NCBI RefSeq assembly: GCF_024464185.1
Contig: NZ_JANHAU010000007.1
Span: 1-64,000, forward strand
DNA from: Haloarchaeobius salinus
Lineage (GTDB): Archaea > Halobacteriota > Halobacteria > Halobacteriales > Natrialbaceae
Length of the DNA stretch: 64,000 nucleotides
Direction: 5' to 3'
The position numbers and the translations under genes were made by a program. This document shows, piece by piece, positions 7,266 to 15,622 of the stretch; within the stretch, counting starts at the first letter, position 1; every line of letters starts with the position of its first letter. The notes under the pieces were generated by a model. The model searched no databases. It saw nothing but the letters and a program-made list of their open reading frames with translations, and was not told the origin of the DNA.

Positions 7266-8483
7266 GTGAAGCCTCAAATTTATAGGTTAGTCGTTGTAGT
7301 CACCATTCTGTTATTTTTGACAGGATGTTCAGGGATCAATGGTCAATCAACGCAACGGGACGTTTTTACTCAAACTACAACCCAGGAGGCAGTAACCAAA
7401 ACCCAGTCCGCCACAGATTCAGAGAAAATCAGCCCAGACTTGATCTTTAGCCGAATGAGTAGCTTGCTATCACTCACCTCACCACCAACGGTAACTACGA
7501 TTCCTGTCCAAAACGCAAGTCCACCGCAGGGAAGACTACCGGTGTTCGTAAATTTCACCGGCATGGAATCACGGCAACAGGTAGAATCACCGGCATATGT
7601 TACTGGAATTGGTAATGTCGTTTACGAGGAGAGTCTCCGGAACTCAGGCGATGAATTTCAATTGATTCTAGCACACGAGTATGTCCATATTGTACAGCGT
7701 GGAAATAATCAACTGGAAACGGTTACTCAAATAAACAGACAGGACCCGCTCCTATTTGATTCTCGGATCACTACCACTGCGGTTAGTGAAGGTAGTGCCG
7801 TCTTTGTGACAGAGGCCTATCGAGTACAATATGTCAGAGATGCCCAGTCACGACCCGAGATTAGAAGAGGTGATTACCAGAATCGAACAGGGATTGCAAA
7901 GCTTAGCGCAGGGGCTTATTATTTCGGTTATGAGTACATAAATAATTCCATCGGCACTCCATCTCAATTGACCTCCATCTATTCCTCACCTCCAGAAACT
8001 ACCGAAGAGATCATACACCAGCTTCCTCCGGGTTCAGAGCCAGTCCCATCTCTCAACACGACAATTGAGCCTGGATTATGGGACCAAAATCCAACGAATA
8101 TCCAAGCCGGTGAGATGTACATCCGGTCTATGTTGGGGTCATATCTCAGTGAAGAAGCCGCGGCGCAAGGATCGTCTGGCTGGGGTAATGACAGTGCTTA
8201 CACATTCACAAACGGTGATCAAACGAGTATCGTGTGGGTCACAAAGTGGGATACAGAATCGGATGCCCGAGAGTTTGAGACCACAGCAAGTGAGTATCTA
8301 ACAATGCGGGGCGAGCAAATCGATATTGGTTGGAATATTGATTTAGATACTGACAGAACGACGGCCAGTATCTATACTCCAACAAACGACACTGTAATTC
8401 TCATATTTGGACCGGAAAATACGAACCGTCAAACTAGAATTTTCACCAACGGATCTGGTATTACAATTGAATATCCAGAATAG
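7266..8483 (+). CDS. Secreted lipoprotein with a zinc-metallopeptidase-like HExxH motif
   Basis: A 405-residue protein starting at GTG. Residues 1-21 form a lipoprotein signal peptide with lipobox LTGC, followed by a Ser/Thr-rich linker. The central part contains LAHEYVHIVQ, a gluzincin-type HExxH zinc site, and about 40 residues later AVSEGSAVFVTEAY, where a glutamate could be the third ligand. Many N-glycosylation-type NxT/S motifs fit an exported protein. No named family is obvious. The DNA is visibly more AT-rich than its neighbours and the protein less acidic, suggesting a separate origin. It stands alone, between the ArdC remnant and a recombination-site-like repeat. Confidence 0.65.
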   Translation: MKPQIYRLVVVVTILLFLTGCSGINGQSTQRDVFTQTTTQEAVTKTQSATDSEKISPDLIFSRMSSLLSLTSPPTVTTIPVQNASPPQGRLPVFVNFTGMESRQQVESPAYVTGIGNVVYEESLRNSGDEFQLILAHEYVHIVQRGNNQLETVTQINRQDPLLFDSRITTTAVSEGSAVFVTEAYRVQYVRDAQSRPEIRRGDYQNRTGIAKLSAGAYYFGYEYINNSIGTPSQLTSIYSSPPETTEEIIHQLPPGSEPVPSLNTTIEPGLWDQNPTNIQAGEMYIRSMLGSYLSEEAAAQGSSGWGNDSAYTFTNGDQTSIVWVTKWDTESDAREFETTASEYLTMRGEQIDIGWNIDLDTDRTTASIYTPTNDTVILIFGPENTNRQTRIFTNGSGITIEYPE

Positions 8484-9037
8484 TCCGAATGAGACCCTCA
8501 AAAATCTCCGTCTTCCAACCGATAGACTTCGAACTGGTTGAAGTTGCTAAGCACACGATGCATCCGGTCCCTCTGTTCGGCTTGCTGATTCATGGTGGCA
8601 TCTCCCATTCTTCGGTGCGGATAGACATTCCACTGTGACTGTCGTCGGACTTTAGGGACCTACTCTGTTAACCAACAGATTCAATCTATGCCCTGTGCTG
8701 TTGGTTAATCCACGACCTTCCTCCTGCACTCTCCTCGTGGACCGCTTTCCGAAATTCCGGGTGGTTTTGGACGACCTCGTAGACATTGTCGTACCGTTCG
8801 AATTCTGCTCCTTCCGTTTCTGCTGAGTGATCAGTCCACTGTTGGTTTTGGGATTTCTGATTGAGGTTGTGGCTGCGCGCGCAGCGGAGCGAGCACGGAG
8901 CGGAGGGCGGGGCGGTGGGGTTGCGGTGCCAGGCAAGATGTGACCAGACAGAGAGGGCACAGGGACGACTCTCACAGCTCCTCCGTCGAGTCGGCAAAAA
9001 AGAGAGCACAGTGGGGCCAAGAGAAGATGCTGCGAGC
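8484..9037. other. Gap with a possible coding remnant
   Basis: No convincing complete gene. On the minus strand an acidic stretch (EGAEFERYDNVYEVVQNHPE, ending INQQHRA at 8686) looks like a protein C-terminus, but no start codon or family is evident. Its stop lies beside the inverted repeat at 8668-8708. The right half has GC-rich low-complexity sequence. Confidence 0.4.
8668..8708. repeat. TTAACCAACAG / CTGTTGGTTAA inverted repeat (site 1)
   Basis: Two perfect 11-base arms, TTAACCAACAG (8668-8678) and CTGTTGGTTAA (8698-8708), with a 19-base spacer. The same arms occur at 20155-20183 and 23153-23182 with short spacers, and one arm alone at 12092-12102. The right arm encodes the last codons of a truncated minus-strand frame. 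Confidence 0.6.
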
Positions 9038-10036
9038 TCAGTCCCGGAGTACGTCCAAGCGCTGCTCAGTCGACCCCGTGCTGAAGTCCGCATGGGTCAC
9101 TGTCCCGTTTCGCGGACTCAGCCCATCACCGCGTTTGAGCACGGTTACCTCTGACTCCGACGTCACCGCCAACGTCGGCTGGCCGCCGTACCAGCCCACC
9201 TCGCAGTTCAGCAGTCGGACCCGGTCACCCTCGCGGAGCACCGTCCCGACCTGGGAACGCTTCCAGATCGTCAGCTTCGCCGTCCCCGACCCGTCATCGA
9301 GCACGCCGACCTGTTGCTGGTTGACCGCCGCCGGCTGGTAGAGCGTCGTCACTTCGGCTTCGACATTCGCCTGGATGGCGTACTTGGGGTGGCCCATCCA
9401 CTCCTCGATGGTCGCGATGGGCTGGATCGCATCCGTCCCTTTCGCCACGTCTTCGTTCGTCTTCAGAACGGCCGCCGTCAACCCCATGTCCTGGCACGCG
9501 ACCTTCTCCGCGAGTTGCTTCGCGTAGGCTCCCCGAGACGGCCCACGAAAGCGCTCAGCCAGCTGCATCCCGTATCGGTTCACCCCGCCCAGGGTGTCCG
9601 CGTCGAGTTGTTCACGCGGGTCGACGTCGGGGTCGCCACCGCTCCCGAGTACGCCTCGCTCTCTGAAGTCACGAATGCGCTCGCTGGACTCCTGCTCCGT
9701 CTGCAGCCTGCACGACGACTCTCGGTCGACGCCTGCCCTGTCCGCCGCCAGCGCTCGCTCTCGATACCGACCCAGTTCCTGTTCTTCGGCCAGCCGCCGT
9801 TCCTCCGCCTCGAGCGTCGTCCCGTACGGGTGGTCCAGACCGGATTTCCGGCTCCAGTCGTAGTCGATTCGACCCTGGCGTTCGAGTTTGACGGTGGGTC
9901 GCAGCTCAGGTGCGTGTTCCCCACATGCCGCCCCCGCCAGAAGTTCGTCTTCGTCCTCGATCGCGTCCTCGAGGGTCAGTTGTTCAGTCGCCTGTACGTC
10001 CGAACCTTCATCACGGATCGTGTTTCTACTAGACAT
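9038..10036 (-). CDS. OB-fold (RPA-like) nucleic-acid-binding plasmid protein
   Basis: A 332-residue protein from the ATG at 10036; a GTG 27 bases upstream would add nine residues. The N-terminal half is very acidic and charged, with probable coiled coil (EAEERRLAEEQELGRYRER). The C-terminal 110 residues look like an OB fold of the RPA/SSB type: EVTTLYQPAAVNQQQVGVLD, a strand TAKLTIWKRS, then EGDRVRLLNCEVGWYGGQPT. Proteins of this kind are common on haloarchaeal plasmids and are thought to bind single-stranded DNA or RNA. No enzyme motif is visible. It is transcribed alone, away from the histidine kinase gene. Confidence 0.7.
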   Translation of the reverse strand: MSSRNTIRDEGSDVQATEQLTLEDAIEDEDELLAGAACGEHAPELRPTVKLERQGRIDYDWSRKSGLDHPYGTTLEAEERRLAEEQELGRYRERALAADRAGVDRESSCRLQTEQESSERIRDFRERGVLGSGGDPDVDPREQLDADTLGGVNRYGMQLAERFRGPSRGAYAKQLAEKVACQDMGLTAAVLKTNEDVAKGTDAIQPIATIEEWMGHPKYAIQANVEAEVTTLYQPAAVNQQQVGVLDDGSGTAKLTIWKRSQVGTVLREGDRVRLLNCEVGWYGGQPTLAVTSESEVTVLKRGDGLSPRNGTVTHADFSTGSTEQRLDVLRD

Positions 10037-10063
10037 TGGGATCTCATTCCCGAAGGCGCTCAC

Positions 10064-10720
10064 AGAGCGTCCACAACCGCGACCTCACTCGCGGTTTTCT
10101 GCATCACCGACTGACCAGACACGTCTGCGCGCTCTCGCTCGCGCCTTCGCGAGCGCCCTTGGGCGCGAGCGAGAGCGCGCCTGCATGAGGTGGCCCCAAC
10201 CAGCACCGCGCGCCGACCCGCCCGGAGCGAGCGGCCAGCGCATTCCCCGTTCGCCGCGACGCAACCACGTCCGTCGCGGGCGGCGTAGCCGCGGTCCGCA
10301 GGACCCGAACGGGTGAAGCGCTGGCGTCGAGGGCACATTCACTTTAGCCCGGCAGCCCGCCCGCTACTGCAGGCAGGCAGCCCGGAATGGTCGGTCGCGA
10401 GCGACGCGGAGGGCGGCAGCGGCGAGCGGTGCGAGCCGTATCGTACACATCGGCCAGCCGAGAGAAACTAATGCCGGCTCAAAAAACCACAGCTGAGTCG
10501 TTCGTTGAACCACCGAATCCCGGCCAAATAACGCCCAAGAAGAGCGGTACTGAAAGCGCTAGCAGCTGGAAAACGGAGCGACCAGCGGATCGACATTCAC
10601 TCTGGAGAACCAGAGCGTCCGACCGCTGGTGTCACGGCGACACTGACACGGGGTGTCGCTGCCGCTTACTCAGTCGTCCCCAAGAACAATCCATCGTACC
10701 AATTTGCCGTGTCGGTGTAG
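10064..10720. other. GC-rich non-coding stretch
   Basis: Between the OB-fold gene and the kinase there is very GC-rich sequence with repeated GCGAGCG and CTCGCTCGCG tracts (10130-10260) able to form hairpins. The open frames here are arginine-rich, unlike haloarchaeal proteins, so I call no gene. Confidence 0.55.
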
Positions 10721-11767
10721 TTACTCTGCGAGTGGGAGCTGGACAACGAAGACAGCGCCTGACGGCTCATTATCCTCCACCCAGATTTCGCCACCGTATT
10801 CGGTGACAAGCGTGTCAACAAGATAGAGACCGATTCCCGTGCCGGGACTTCCGAGGCCCCGTTCCCCTTTGCCGAACACGGTGTCTTTGTGATCGTCGGG
10901 GATTCCGGGCCCATTGTCGGCGATTCGAACTTCAACCTCGTCGTCTCGTACCGCAAACGAAACCTCGATATGAGGCGTCTCCGCGTCGTTGTGTTGGACA
11001 GCGTTGTTGAGGAGATTCCGGAAGACCGAACTGAGCATACTGTTAGCAGCTACCTCCACATCAGGCGGAGAGTTCTCCAGTACGAACTCTGCCTCTGGGA
11101 AGGATTCCTCGCGAAGCGACAGCTCGGTTTCGAGGACCGAACACAGTGGCACAGGTTCCACGGTGAGCGCTTCATCCGAAACGACTGTTTCCACGTACTC
11201 ACGTGCAACCTCAGTCAGTTCAACGACGTGTTCACCGCTGGCAAGGATCTTCTGCAGGTATTCGCGCCCCTCGTCGTAAACGTGATCGTCGAGCATTTCC
11301 GCCCAGCCGAGGACGACCGCCATATCGTTACGGATATCGTGTCGAACAATCCGATTCAACAGTTCAAGCTCTTGCTCGCGTCGTTTTTGATCCGTGATGT
11401 CGGTGGAAATGCCGATGATCTCCGAGACATTTCCCGCCTCATCGTGTAGTATAACTTGCCGATTGAGCGTCCACCGGACCGAACCATCCGGGCGAACCAC
11501 GCGCCCTTCATACTCGGTGTCACGGAGTTCGTGGGTTGACTCCTCGATGTTTGCGCGAACACGCTCTCGGTCGTCGGGATGAATCGTCTCAATCAGTTTC
11601 CCGATGTCGTCGTCGATTTCGCCAGGTGGGATACCCCAGATGTCTTCGAAGCCAGCACTGATGTACTCGAATTCCCCCGGTTCGGATGCTGTCCAGAGAG
11701 CGACGCCGTCCAGTTCATCAAATAGCGATCGAAAATCACGACGCTTCCCCAGCGGTTCATTGCTCAT
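10721..11767 (-). CDS. PAS-domain sensor histidine kinase
   Basis: A 348-residue soluble kinase. Residues about 12-125 form a PAS/PAC sensor (FEYISAGFEDIWGIP through IIGISTDITD). The phosphoacceptor is H143 in RIVRHDIRND. The ATPase part has the N box NLLNNAVQHND, G1 box DNGPGIPD and G2 box GTGIGLYLV, so it should be active. There are no membrane segments. No response regulator is adjacent, which is common among haloarchaeal orphan kinases. The signal is unknown. Confidence 0.85.
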   Translation of the reverse strand: MSNEPLGKRRDFRSLFDELDGVALWTASEPGEFEYISAGFEDIWGIPPGEIDDDIGKLIETIHPDDRERVRANIEESTHELRDTEYEGRVVRPDGSVRWTLNRQVILHDEAGNVSEIIGISTDITDQKRREQELELLNRIVRHDIRNDMAVVLGWAEMLDDHVYDEGREYLQKILASGEHVVELTEVAREYVETVVSDEALTVEPVPLCSVLETELSLREESFPEAEFVLENSPPDVEVAANSMLSSVFRNLLNNAVQHNDAETPHIEVSFAVRDDEVEVRIADNGPGIPDDHKDTVFGKGERGLGSPGTGIGLYLVDTLVTEYGGEIWVEDNEPSGAVFVVQLPLAE

Positions 11768-12091
11768 ACGGCTTCCTGAAGACCAAATCGTATAAACTCT
11801 GGTTCGTAACTCTCGACTTCCCGAGTTCTCGTCAGCTAGTCGCGGCGAGCGGTGCGTGCCGTCACGGGCACACCTGTTCAGTCGGCTACGTCGCTCGGTG
11901 ATCCATCCACTATCCTGGCGGACTCAGAAAGGGCGAGGCCGTCTCGGTCGTCCCCCGACCCCGCAAGCACCGCAGGGACGAGGCGCGCAGCGGCGGTCGC
12001 GGGACGTCGAGTGGCCGAGGGCTTTCGTATGTCGTGTTGCTTTTGAATGTCGGTGGGTATGCGATGTCGACTCCGTCGCTGGCGGAGAGCC
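11768..12091. other. Non-coding gap
   Basis: No gene seen. The right part (12008-12045) resembles a sequence at 14953-14992, described as a repeat pair. Confidence 0.45.
12008..12045. repeat. Imperfect repeat shared with 14953-14992
   Basis: CGAGTGGCCGAGGGCTTTCG and the following bases to GTTGCTT match CGAGCGGCCGAGGGGTTTCA and the following bases to GCTGCTT at 14953-14992, with a similar CGGGA-GCCGAG lead-in. Both lie in non-coding DNA, on either side of the TnpB and HTH block. They could be a small RNA family or ends of a decayed element. Confidence 0.35.
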
Positions 12092-12102
12092 TTAACCAAC
12101 AG
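12092..12102. repeat. Single TTAACCAACAG arm (site 4)
   Basis: One 11-base arm identical to the left arm of site 1, with no partner arm within 40 bases. It supplies the stop codon of the truncated PIN frame, so it marks a junction. Confidence 0.5.
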
Positions 12103-12337
12103 AACTACCGCTAATAATTGTGACCCAGCCTTCGTCGAGCGCGGTTCGAACGCGATCCGTCTTTGGGCCACCAAGTTCACCGATTACGCGTCGGGGGAGT
12201 TTGCAGACGACGCCCGCGTTCTGAACTGCAGTTCGGAATCGCCGATACTGCGAGTTCGAGGGGGCGCCGATCGCGTAGAAGATATTCGCGTCGACGAGAA
12301 CGTCCTGACCGGCAGAGAATGGTGTGTCAGCACTCAT
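12092..12337 (-). pseudogene. Truncated PIN-domain (VapC-like) gene ending at a recombination-site arm
   Basis: An 81-residue frame encoding the first part of a PIN nuclease: DVLVDANIFYAIGA carries the first catalytic aspartate, and the RRVIGEL segment carries a conserved glutamate. The frame then stops within the CTGTTGGTTAA arm (12092-12102), before the remaining catalytic acids of the fold. The last residues (SSVG) are read from the junction. It begins inside the end of the TnpB gene. It looks like a toxin gene cut at the repeat, and is unlikely to be active. Confidence 0.6.
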
Positions 12338-13511
12338 CGAAGGAATTCACCATCCCGGACTTGAGGGCGAGATGACCGTCGCCCAACCCAGAGGGGCGTT
12401 CGCCCTCCGGTAAAGTTAGCAACTTCAATCCGATGTTCTTCGCCGCATTGTAGTCGCCGTCGATCGAATACCCACACTCGGTACACTGGAACCATCCGTC
12501 TGAGTTGCGGTTCGTGCTAGACTGATGTCCACACCGAGAACAGGTCTGCGAGGTAAATGCAGGCGGAATCTGCTCAACACGGATACCGTACTCGCTGGCC
12601 TTGTACGCCAGCATCTCTTGGAGTTCGCGGAACGCCCAGTTGTGCAGCTGTCGCTTCACGTGGTCGTTCTGATTGTCCATTTGCTCACGGATGTGAGTCA
12701 AGCGTTCGACAGCGATGAACGAACAGTCGTGGGCGTCGGCTTCTTCTACGATACGTCGGGAAATCGTGTGCAGGCGATTCAGCACGAAGCGGGTTTCTCG
12801 CCCCGACAATCGCCGGAGAACCTGCTTGGCGGAGCGAGTGCCTTTGTGCTGAAGGCTCCGACGCACGCGGAAGAAGTGATTCTGTCCCCACAGTAGTTCG
12901 CCACCGTCGTAGAACGACCCCGTACTGGTCACGGCGACGTTCTTCAGGTTCAAATCCACACCCAGTACCGTGTTACCATCGCGTTCTTCGACCGCTTTTT
13001 TGATGACGATGTGGAGGTAGAAGGCGTCCTCGTCTTCGCGGTAGTGGAGCGTCCCCATCCGCTTTTCGTACTCGCCATCATCGAGGTACGATTTCTGGTA
13101 GTCACCGAGAACATACTCCACACTGACTCTGCCGTTGATCGTCGAGAGTGTGGCAGACCTGTCTTTGAGTGTCAACGTTCGTTTGTCGTAGACGGCAGAC
13201 GGTTCTGTGAACCCTGGGAGTGGTCGACTGGTACCCTTCTTCCAGTCTGCGACGGTTGACTTCATCGCCTCAACGGCTTTTGAGTACGCTCGGACACAGA
13301 GGTTCGCGGGCAAGTCTGTCTCGTCTCGCAAGTCGTGGTACACTCGGTCGTGTATTTTCGACTTGGTGAGGATGAGGGAGCCGTCGTCGTTTCGCCCATG
13401 CTGGACGGTGTAGTTGCAGGCGTGGTTAAACTGGTCGATGGTCTGATGAAGGTCTTCCTGTCGGTCGTCGGGAACCGAGAGTTTGACCGGAACAGTTCGC
13501 TTGACCTCCAT
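12327..13511 (-). CDS. tnpB: TnpB, IS200/IS605-family RNA-guided nuclease
   Basis: A 394-residue protein. The split RuvC active site is intact: D186 (LGVDLNLKN), E269 (IAVERL) and D351/D353 (SIDGDYNAAKNI). The zinc finger has C324, C327, C343 and C346 (CSRCG and CTECG). The N-terminal part (MEVKRTVPVKLSVPDD) is the usual wedge-like start. There is no tnpA transposase beside it, so this is a tnpB-only (IS1341-type) element. TnpB cleaves DNA under guidance of an RNA from the 3' end of its own gene. Here that region (12340-12420) contains the hairpin GAGGGGCG-TTC-GCCCTC, consistent with a guide RNA. The element has interrupted a nucleotidyltransferase gene. Confidence 0.92.
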   Translation of the reverse strand: MEVKRTVPVKLSVPDDRQEDLHQTIDQFNHACNYTVQHGRNDDGSLILTKSKIHDRVYHDLRDETDLPANLCVRAYSKAVEAMKSTVADWKKGTSRPLPGFTEPSAVYDKRTLTLKDRSATLSTINGRVSVEYVLGDYQKSYLDDGEYEKRMGTLHYREDEDAFYLHIVIKKAVEERDGNTVLGVDLNLKNVAVTSTGSFYDGGELLWGQNHFFRVRRSLQHKGTRSAKQVLRRLSGRETRFVLNRLHTISRRIVEEADAHDCSFIAVERLTHIREQMDNQNDHVKRQLHNWAFRELQEMLAYKASEYGIRVEQIPPAFTSQTCSRCGHQSSTNRNSDGWFQCTECGYSIDGDYNAAKNIGLKLLTLPEGERPSGLGDGHLALKSGMVNSFDEC

Positions 13512-13648
13512 CTGGTACTTTACTTGTCCCGTAATATTTCATAAACCTGCGGCCGACGTGGGGGAGTCTGAGTGCTATCGCTCGTTGGTTCATTCGAGCC
13601 GTGTCGGATTCCTCCCACGGCTAAAGCCGTGAGCTTCCTCCTTGCATC
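12330..13648 (-). mobile_element. tnpB-only IS1341-type element
   Basis: The element spans tnpB plus about 135 bases upstream. The upstream end carries a perfect hairpin, CACGGC-TAAA-GCCGTG (13616-13631), typical of the subterminal palindromes of haloarchaeal IS200/605 elements. The nucleotidyltransferase frame loses homology at about 13645-13650, giving that boundary. The other boundary, near the tnpB stop, is only approximate. Confidence 0.7.
12340..12420 (-). ncRNA. Probable guide RNA region at the 3' end of tnpB
   Basis: The last 80 bases of tnpB contain GC-rich stem-loops. In this family the 3' end of the gene is processed into the guide RNA, and sense-overlapping transcripts are known at haloarchaeal tnpB genes. 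The assignment comes from position and family behaviour; no RNA evidence can be seen here. Confidence 0.4.
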
Positions 13649-13850
13649 TCTGTGATTGGAGTGTCTGCGAGACGTGCTCGAACTCGTCGACGACCCCAAT
13701 TCCTAGGTCGATATCTTCGGTCTGGTCTTTCAGCCCATGCACGGTCATCGCAGAGCCGCCGAGGAGGTACGCCTCGATGGGCTCAGAGAGCCAGGTGTCG
13801 AGCTCTTCGAAGAACGTTCGAATCGCGTCGCCACCTCTGAAGACAGTCAT
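13590..13850 (-). pseudogene. Nucleotidyltransferase (MNT/AbiEii-like) gene disrupted by the TnpB element
   Basis: The first ~68 residues are the N-terminus of a DUF6036/MNT-type nucleotidyltransferase: EAYLLGGSAMTVHGLKDQTE then DIDLGIGVVDEFEH, with the GGSAM and DIDL motifs that bind nucleotide and metal. After residue 68 the reading enters the TnpB element, so the last residues are foreign and the C-terminal half is lost. Its start overlaps the stop of the upstream HTH gene by 4 bases. Such HTH plus nucleotidyltransferase pairs behave as toxin-antitoxin-like modules in prokaryotes, so the element has probably removed the enzyme and left the regulator. Confidence 0.7.
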
Positions 13851-14797
13851 GGTACCTCGTACTGATCTTTGAGTGCACGATATTCTGCCTCTCTTGGGAG
13901 GACGATCGGCGACTCGTCCGGAATATCGAACTCGCCGTGAAGGGCTTGATACATTGCTGTCACAGTCGACTCAAGGCCGTACCAACTGGCGGTGTCAGTG
14001 AGGGTTTTTTGCTCGATATCGAGTGCCTCGATCAACAGCATCGAATAGCTGACGCGTCGGGTCCCATTGTCGAGAACCAGCGTGTGGCGGACAACCTCGG
14101 CAGGAGTGAGTTCCTGGTCGGGAGCGTACCAGAACGCCGGCTCGCCCGCGAGGAAGAACTGGAGGCCGTATTCTTGGAACTTCCCAAGCCCGGTCAGTTC
14201 CCAGTCAGGCGCTGATTGCAGTTCGCTCGTATCTTCGGCGGTCTGCACGCGCACGAGTGCTCGCTTCGGGTCGTACCACTCGAGAGTTGCACTCGGTGCG
14301 AGGTCACGAACCCGCGTCCGGTGCTCGTGGCGAACCACGGCTCGAGCGAACGTGAGCAGTGGCGCGAGGTCGTCATTCAACGCGTATTCTGGCCCGGAGG
14401 GTGACAGGAATGCCCGATGCTTGAGCGGAGACAACGCCTTGGTGACGCTCTGGCGGGTGATACCGAGTCTGTCCGCAATCTCGCTGGTACGACGGGGTTC
14501 GTCGAGATACCAGCACACCCGGAGGGTCGCCGGCGAGAGCAGCTCTGGCCAGTCGACGTGACCGAGTTTCGAACGGAGTGTGCGGTATGCTTCCCCGACA
14601 GGGTGGTCTGTTACCCGGACCTGACGCTGGTTGTTGTTTCCCCGAACTTCTGCGAGGATTCCGTCGCTGGTCAATGTATCAAGCACGTCGTAGAGGTGTG
14701 ACTGGGAGTATCCGGTTGCCGTCGCTAGCTCGTCCGGGGTCGCCTCACGGCCAGTACTGAGCGCGTCCAGCACCGCGATACCAGCCCTCGTAATCAT
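13847..14797 (-). CDS. HTH regulator of a nucleotidyltransferase toxin-antitoxin-like pair
   Basis: A 316-residue protein with two winged-helix segments. The first is at residues 1-70 (ATPDELATATGYSQSHLYDV). The second is at about 85-135 (RRTSEIADRLGITRQSVTKA). A C-terminal domain of unknown fold follows (LVLDNGTRRVSYSMLLIEAL). Co-translation with the broken nucleotidyltransferase suggests it was the antitoxin or repressor partner. The start codon lies just below a TATA box framed by an inverted repeat (14804-14835), pointing to autorepression of a leaderless transcript. It appears intact. Confidence 0.75.
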   Translation of the reverse strand: MITRAGIAVLDALSTGREATPDELATATGYSQSHLYDVLDTLTSDGILAEVRGNNNQRQVRVTDHPVGEAYRTLRSKLGHVDWPELLSPATLRVCWYLDEPRRTSEIADRLGITRQSVTKALSPLKHRAFLSPSGPEYALNDDLAPLLTFARAVVRHEHRTRVRDLAPSATLEWYDPKRALVRVQTAEDTSELQSAPDWELTGLGKFQEYGLQFFLAGEPAFWYAPDQELTPAEVVRHTLVLDNGTRRVSYSMLLIEALDIEQKTLTDTASWYGLESTVTAMYQALHGEFDIPDESPIVLPREAEYRALKDQYEVP

Positions 14798-14803
14798 CTG
14801 TGT

Positions 14804-14835
14804 AAACCTATGCGCGGATTCGTATAAATAGGTTT
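14804..14835 (-). promoter_or_regulatory. Autoregulatory operator and TATA box of the HTH gene
   Basis: AAACCTAT (14804-14811) and ATAGGTTT (14828-14835) form a perfect 8-base inverted repeat around the minus-strand TATA box TTTATACG (14821-14828), which is 24-31 bases from the ATG. A dimer bound here would cover the promoter. Confidence 0.6.
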
Positions 14836-14952
14836 CTGGATTTTAGTTTACGGTATAGGGTTCAGGACGTATTCTAAGATAGGTGAACAGAAGCATATCA
14901 GGGGAAACGGTCGAGAGGAGACGAAACGCAGCTTCGTGTTGCGGCGGGATGC

Positions 14953-14992
14953 CGAGCGGCCGAGGGGTTTCATGAGTCGTCGCGCTGCTTGG
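14953..14992. repeat. Imperfect repeat partner of 12008-12045
   Basis: See 12008-12045 for the shared sequence. It lies in the 258-base non-coding gap between the HTH gene and vapC, in which I see no gene. Confidence 0.35.
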
Positions 14993-15055
14993 TGTTCGGC
15001 GTAGTGACTCATGGACGAGGCTACTCAGACGTACTGAAAGCCATCTGCAGGACAG

Positions 15056-15622
15056 CTACTCTTCGAGCCGCTGGAGCAATTGCGTAACGTAGGGGCTATT
15101 CTCCCAACTCCGATGTGGGCTGATCGCTGAGATCAGCGTTCTGGCCTCCTCGGTGGTCATGTGTCCGTTCCGGGCGTAGTCACAGATGAGCCGCGGTGTC
15201 GGGACGATCCGCGGCCCCTGCAGGACCGCGTGGATGAGTGGGAAGTTCGTCCCGCCGAACTCGTCGGTGAGAAAGCCGTCGACGTCGAGCGCGTTCGCGA
15301 GGACGATGCCATCAGTCTCGCCATCGTCGAGACCAAAGGTTGGGCGCGAGTCCGGGATATCATCCCGTTCGTAGGGATCCTCAACGGTGTAGTACTCGCG
15401 GGCCGCGAGGACGTTGTTCGCAGCAGCAGCGTGGATATCCTGATACTGTGTTATGTCGCGGAGCTCCGAGAGTACTTCTGGCGGAACGAACACGTCGCAG
15501 GATGTTAGCAGGTACTGGAATGGGTCCGGAACGGTATCGATTGCTGTGTCAGCACGAGGCACGGCCAGACTCACCAGCGCGCTCGTGTCGGCGACGACTG
15601 TCCGCAGTCGATTGCCGCTCAT
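15056..15622 (-). CDS. vapC: PIN-domain ribonuclease toxin (VapC-like)
   Basis: A 188-residue PIN protein. Acidic catalytic positions are visible: D12 (VVADTSALVSLA), E49 (PPEVLSEL), the DDGETDG segment near residue 99 and the TDEFGG segment near 118. These proteins cut RNA, usually tRNA or rRNA, when freed from the antitoxin. The gene follows its antitoxin with a 4-base overlap. Length and acidic sites look complete, unlike the PIN fragment at 12092-12337. Confidence 0.8.
   Translation of the reverse strand: MSGNRLRTVVADTSALVSLAVPRADTAIDTVPDPFQYLLTSCDVFVPPEVLSELRDITQYQDIHAAAANNVLAAREYYTVEDPYERDDIPDSRPTFGLDDGETDGIVLANALDVDGFLTDEFGGTNFPLIHAVLQGPRIVPTPRLICDYARNGHMTTEEARTLISAISPHRSWENSPYVTQLLQRLEE

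Noticed and set aside
10060-10342. Arginine-rich frames in GC-rich DNA
   Set aside because: Low-complexity GCGAGCG tracts give long frames by chance; composition and lack of a start context argue against coding.
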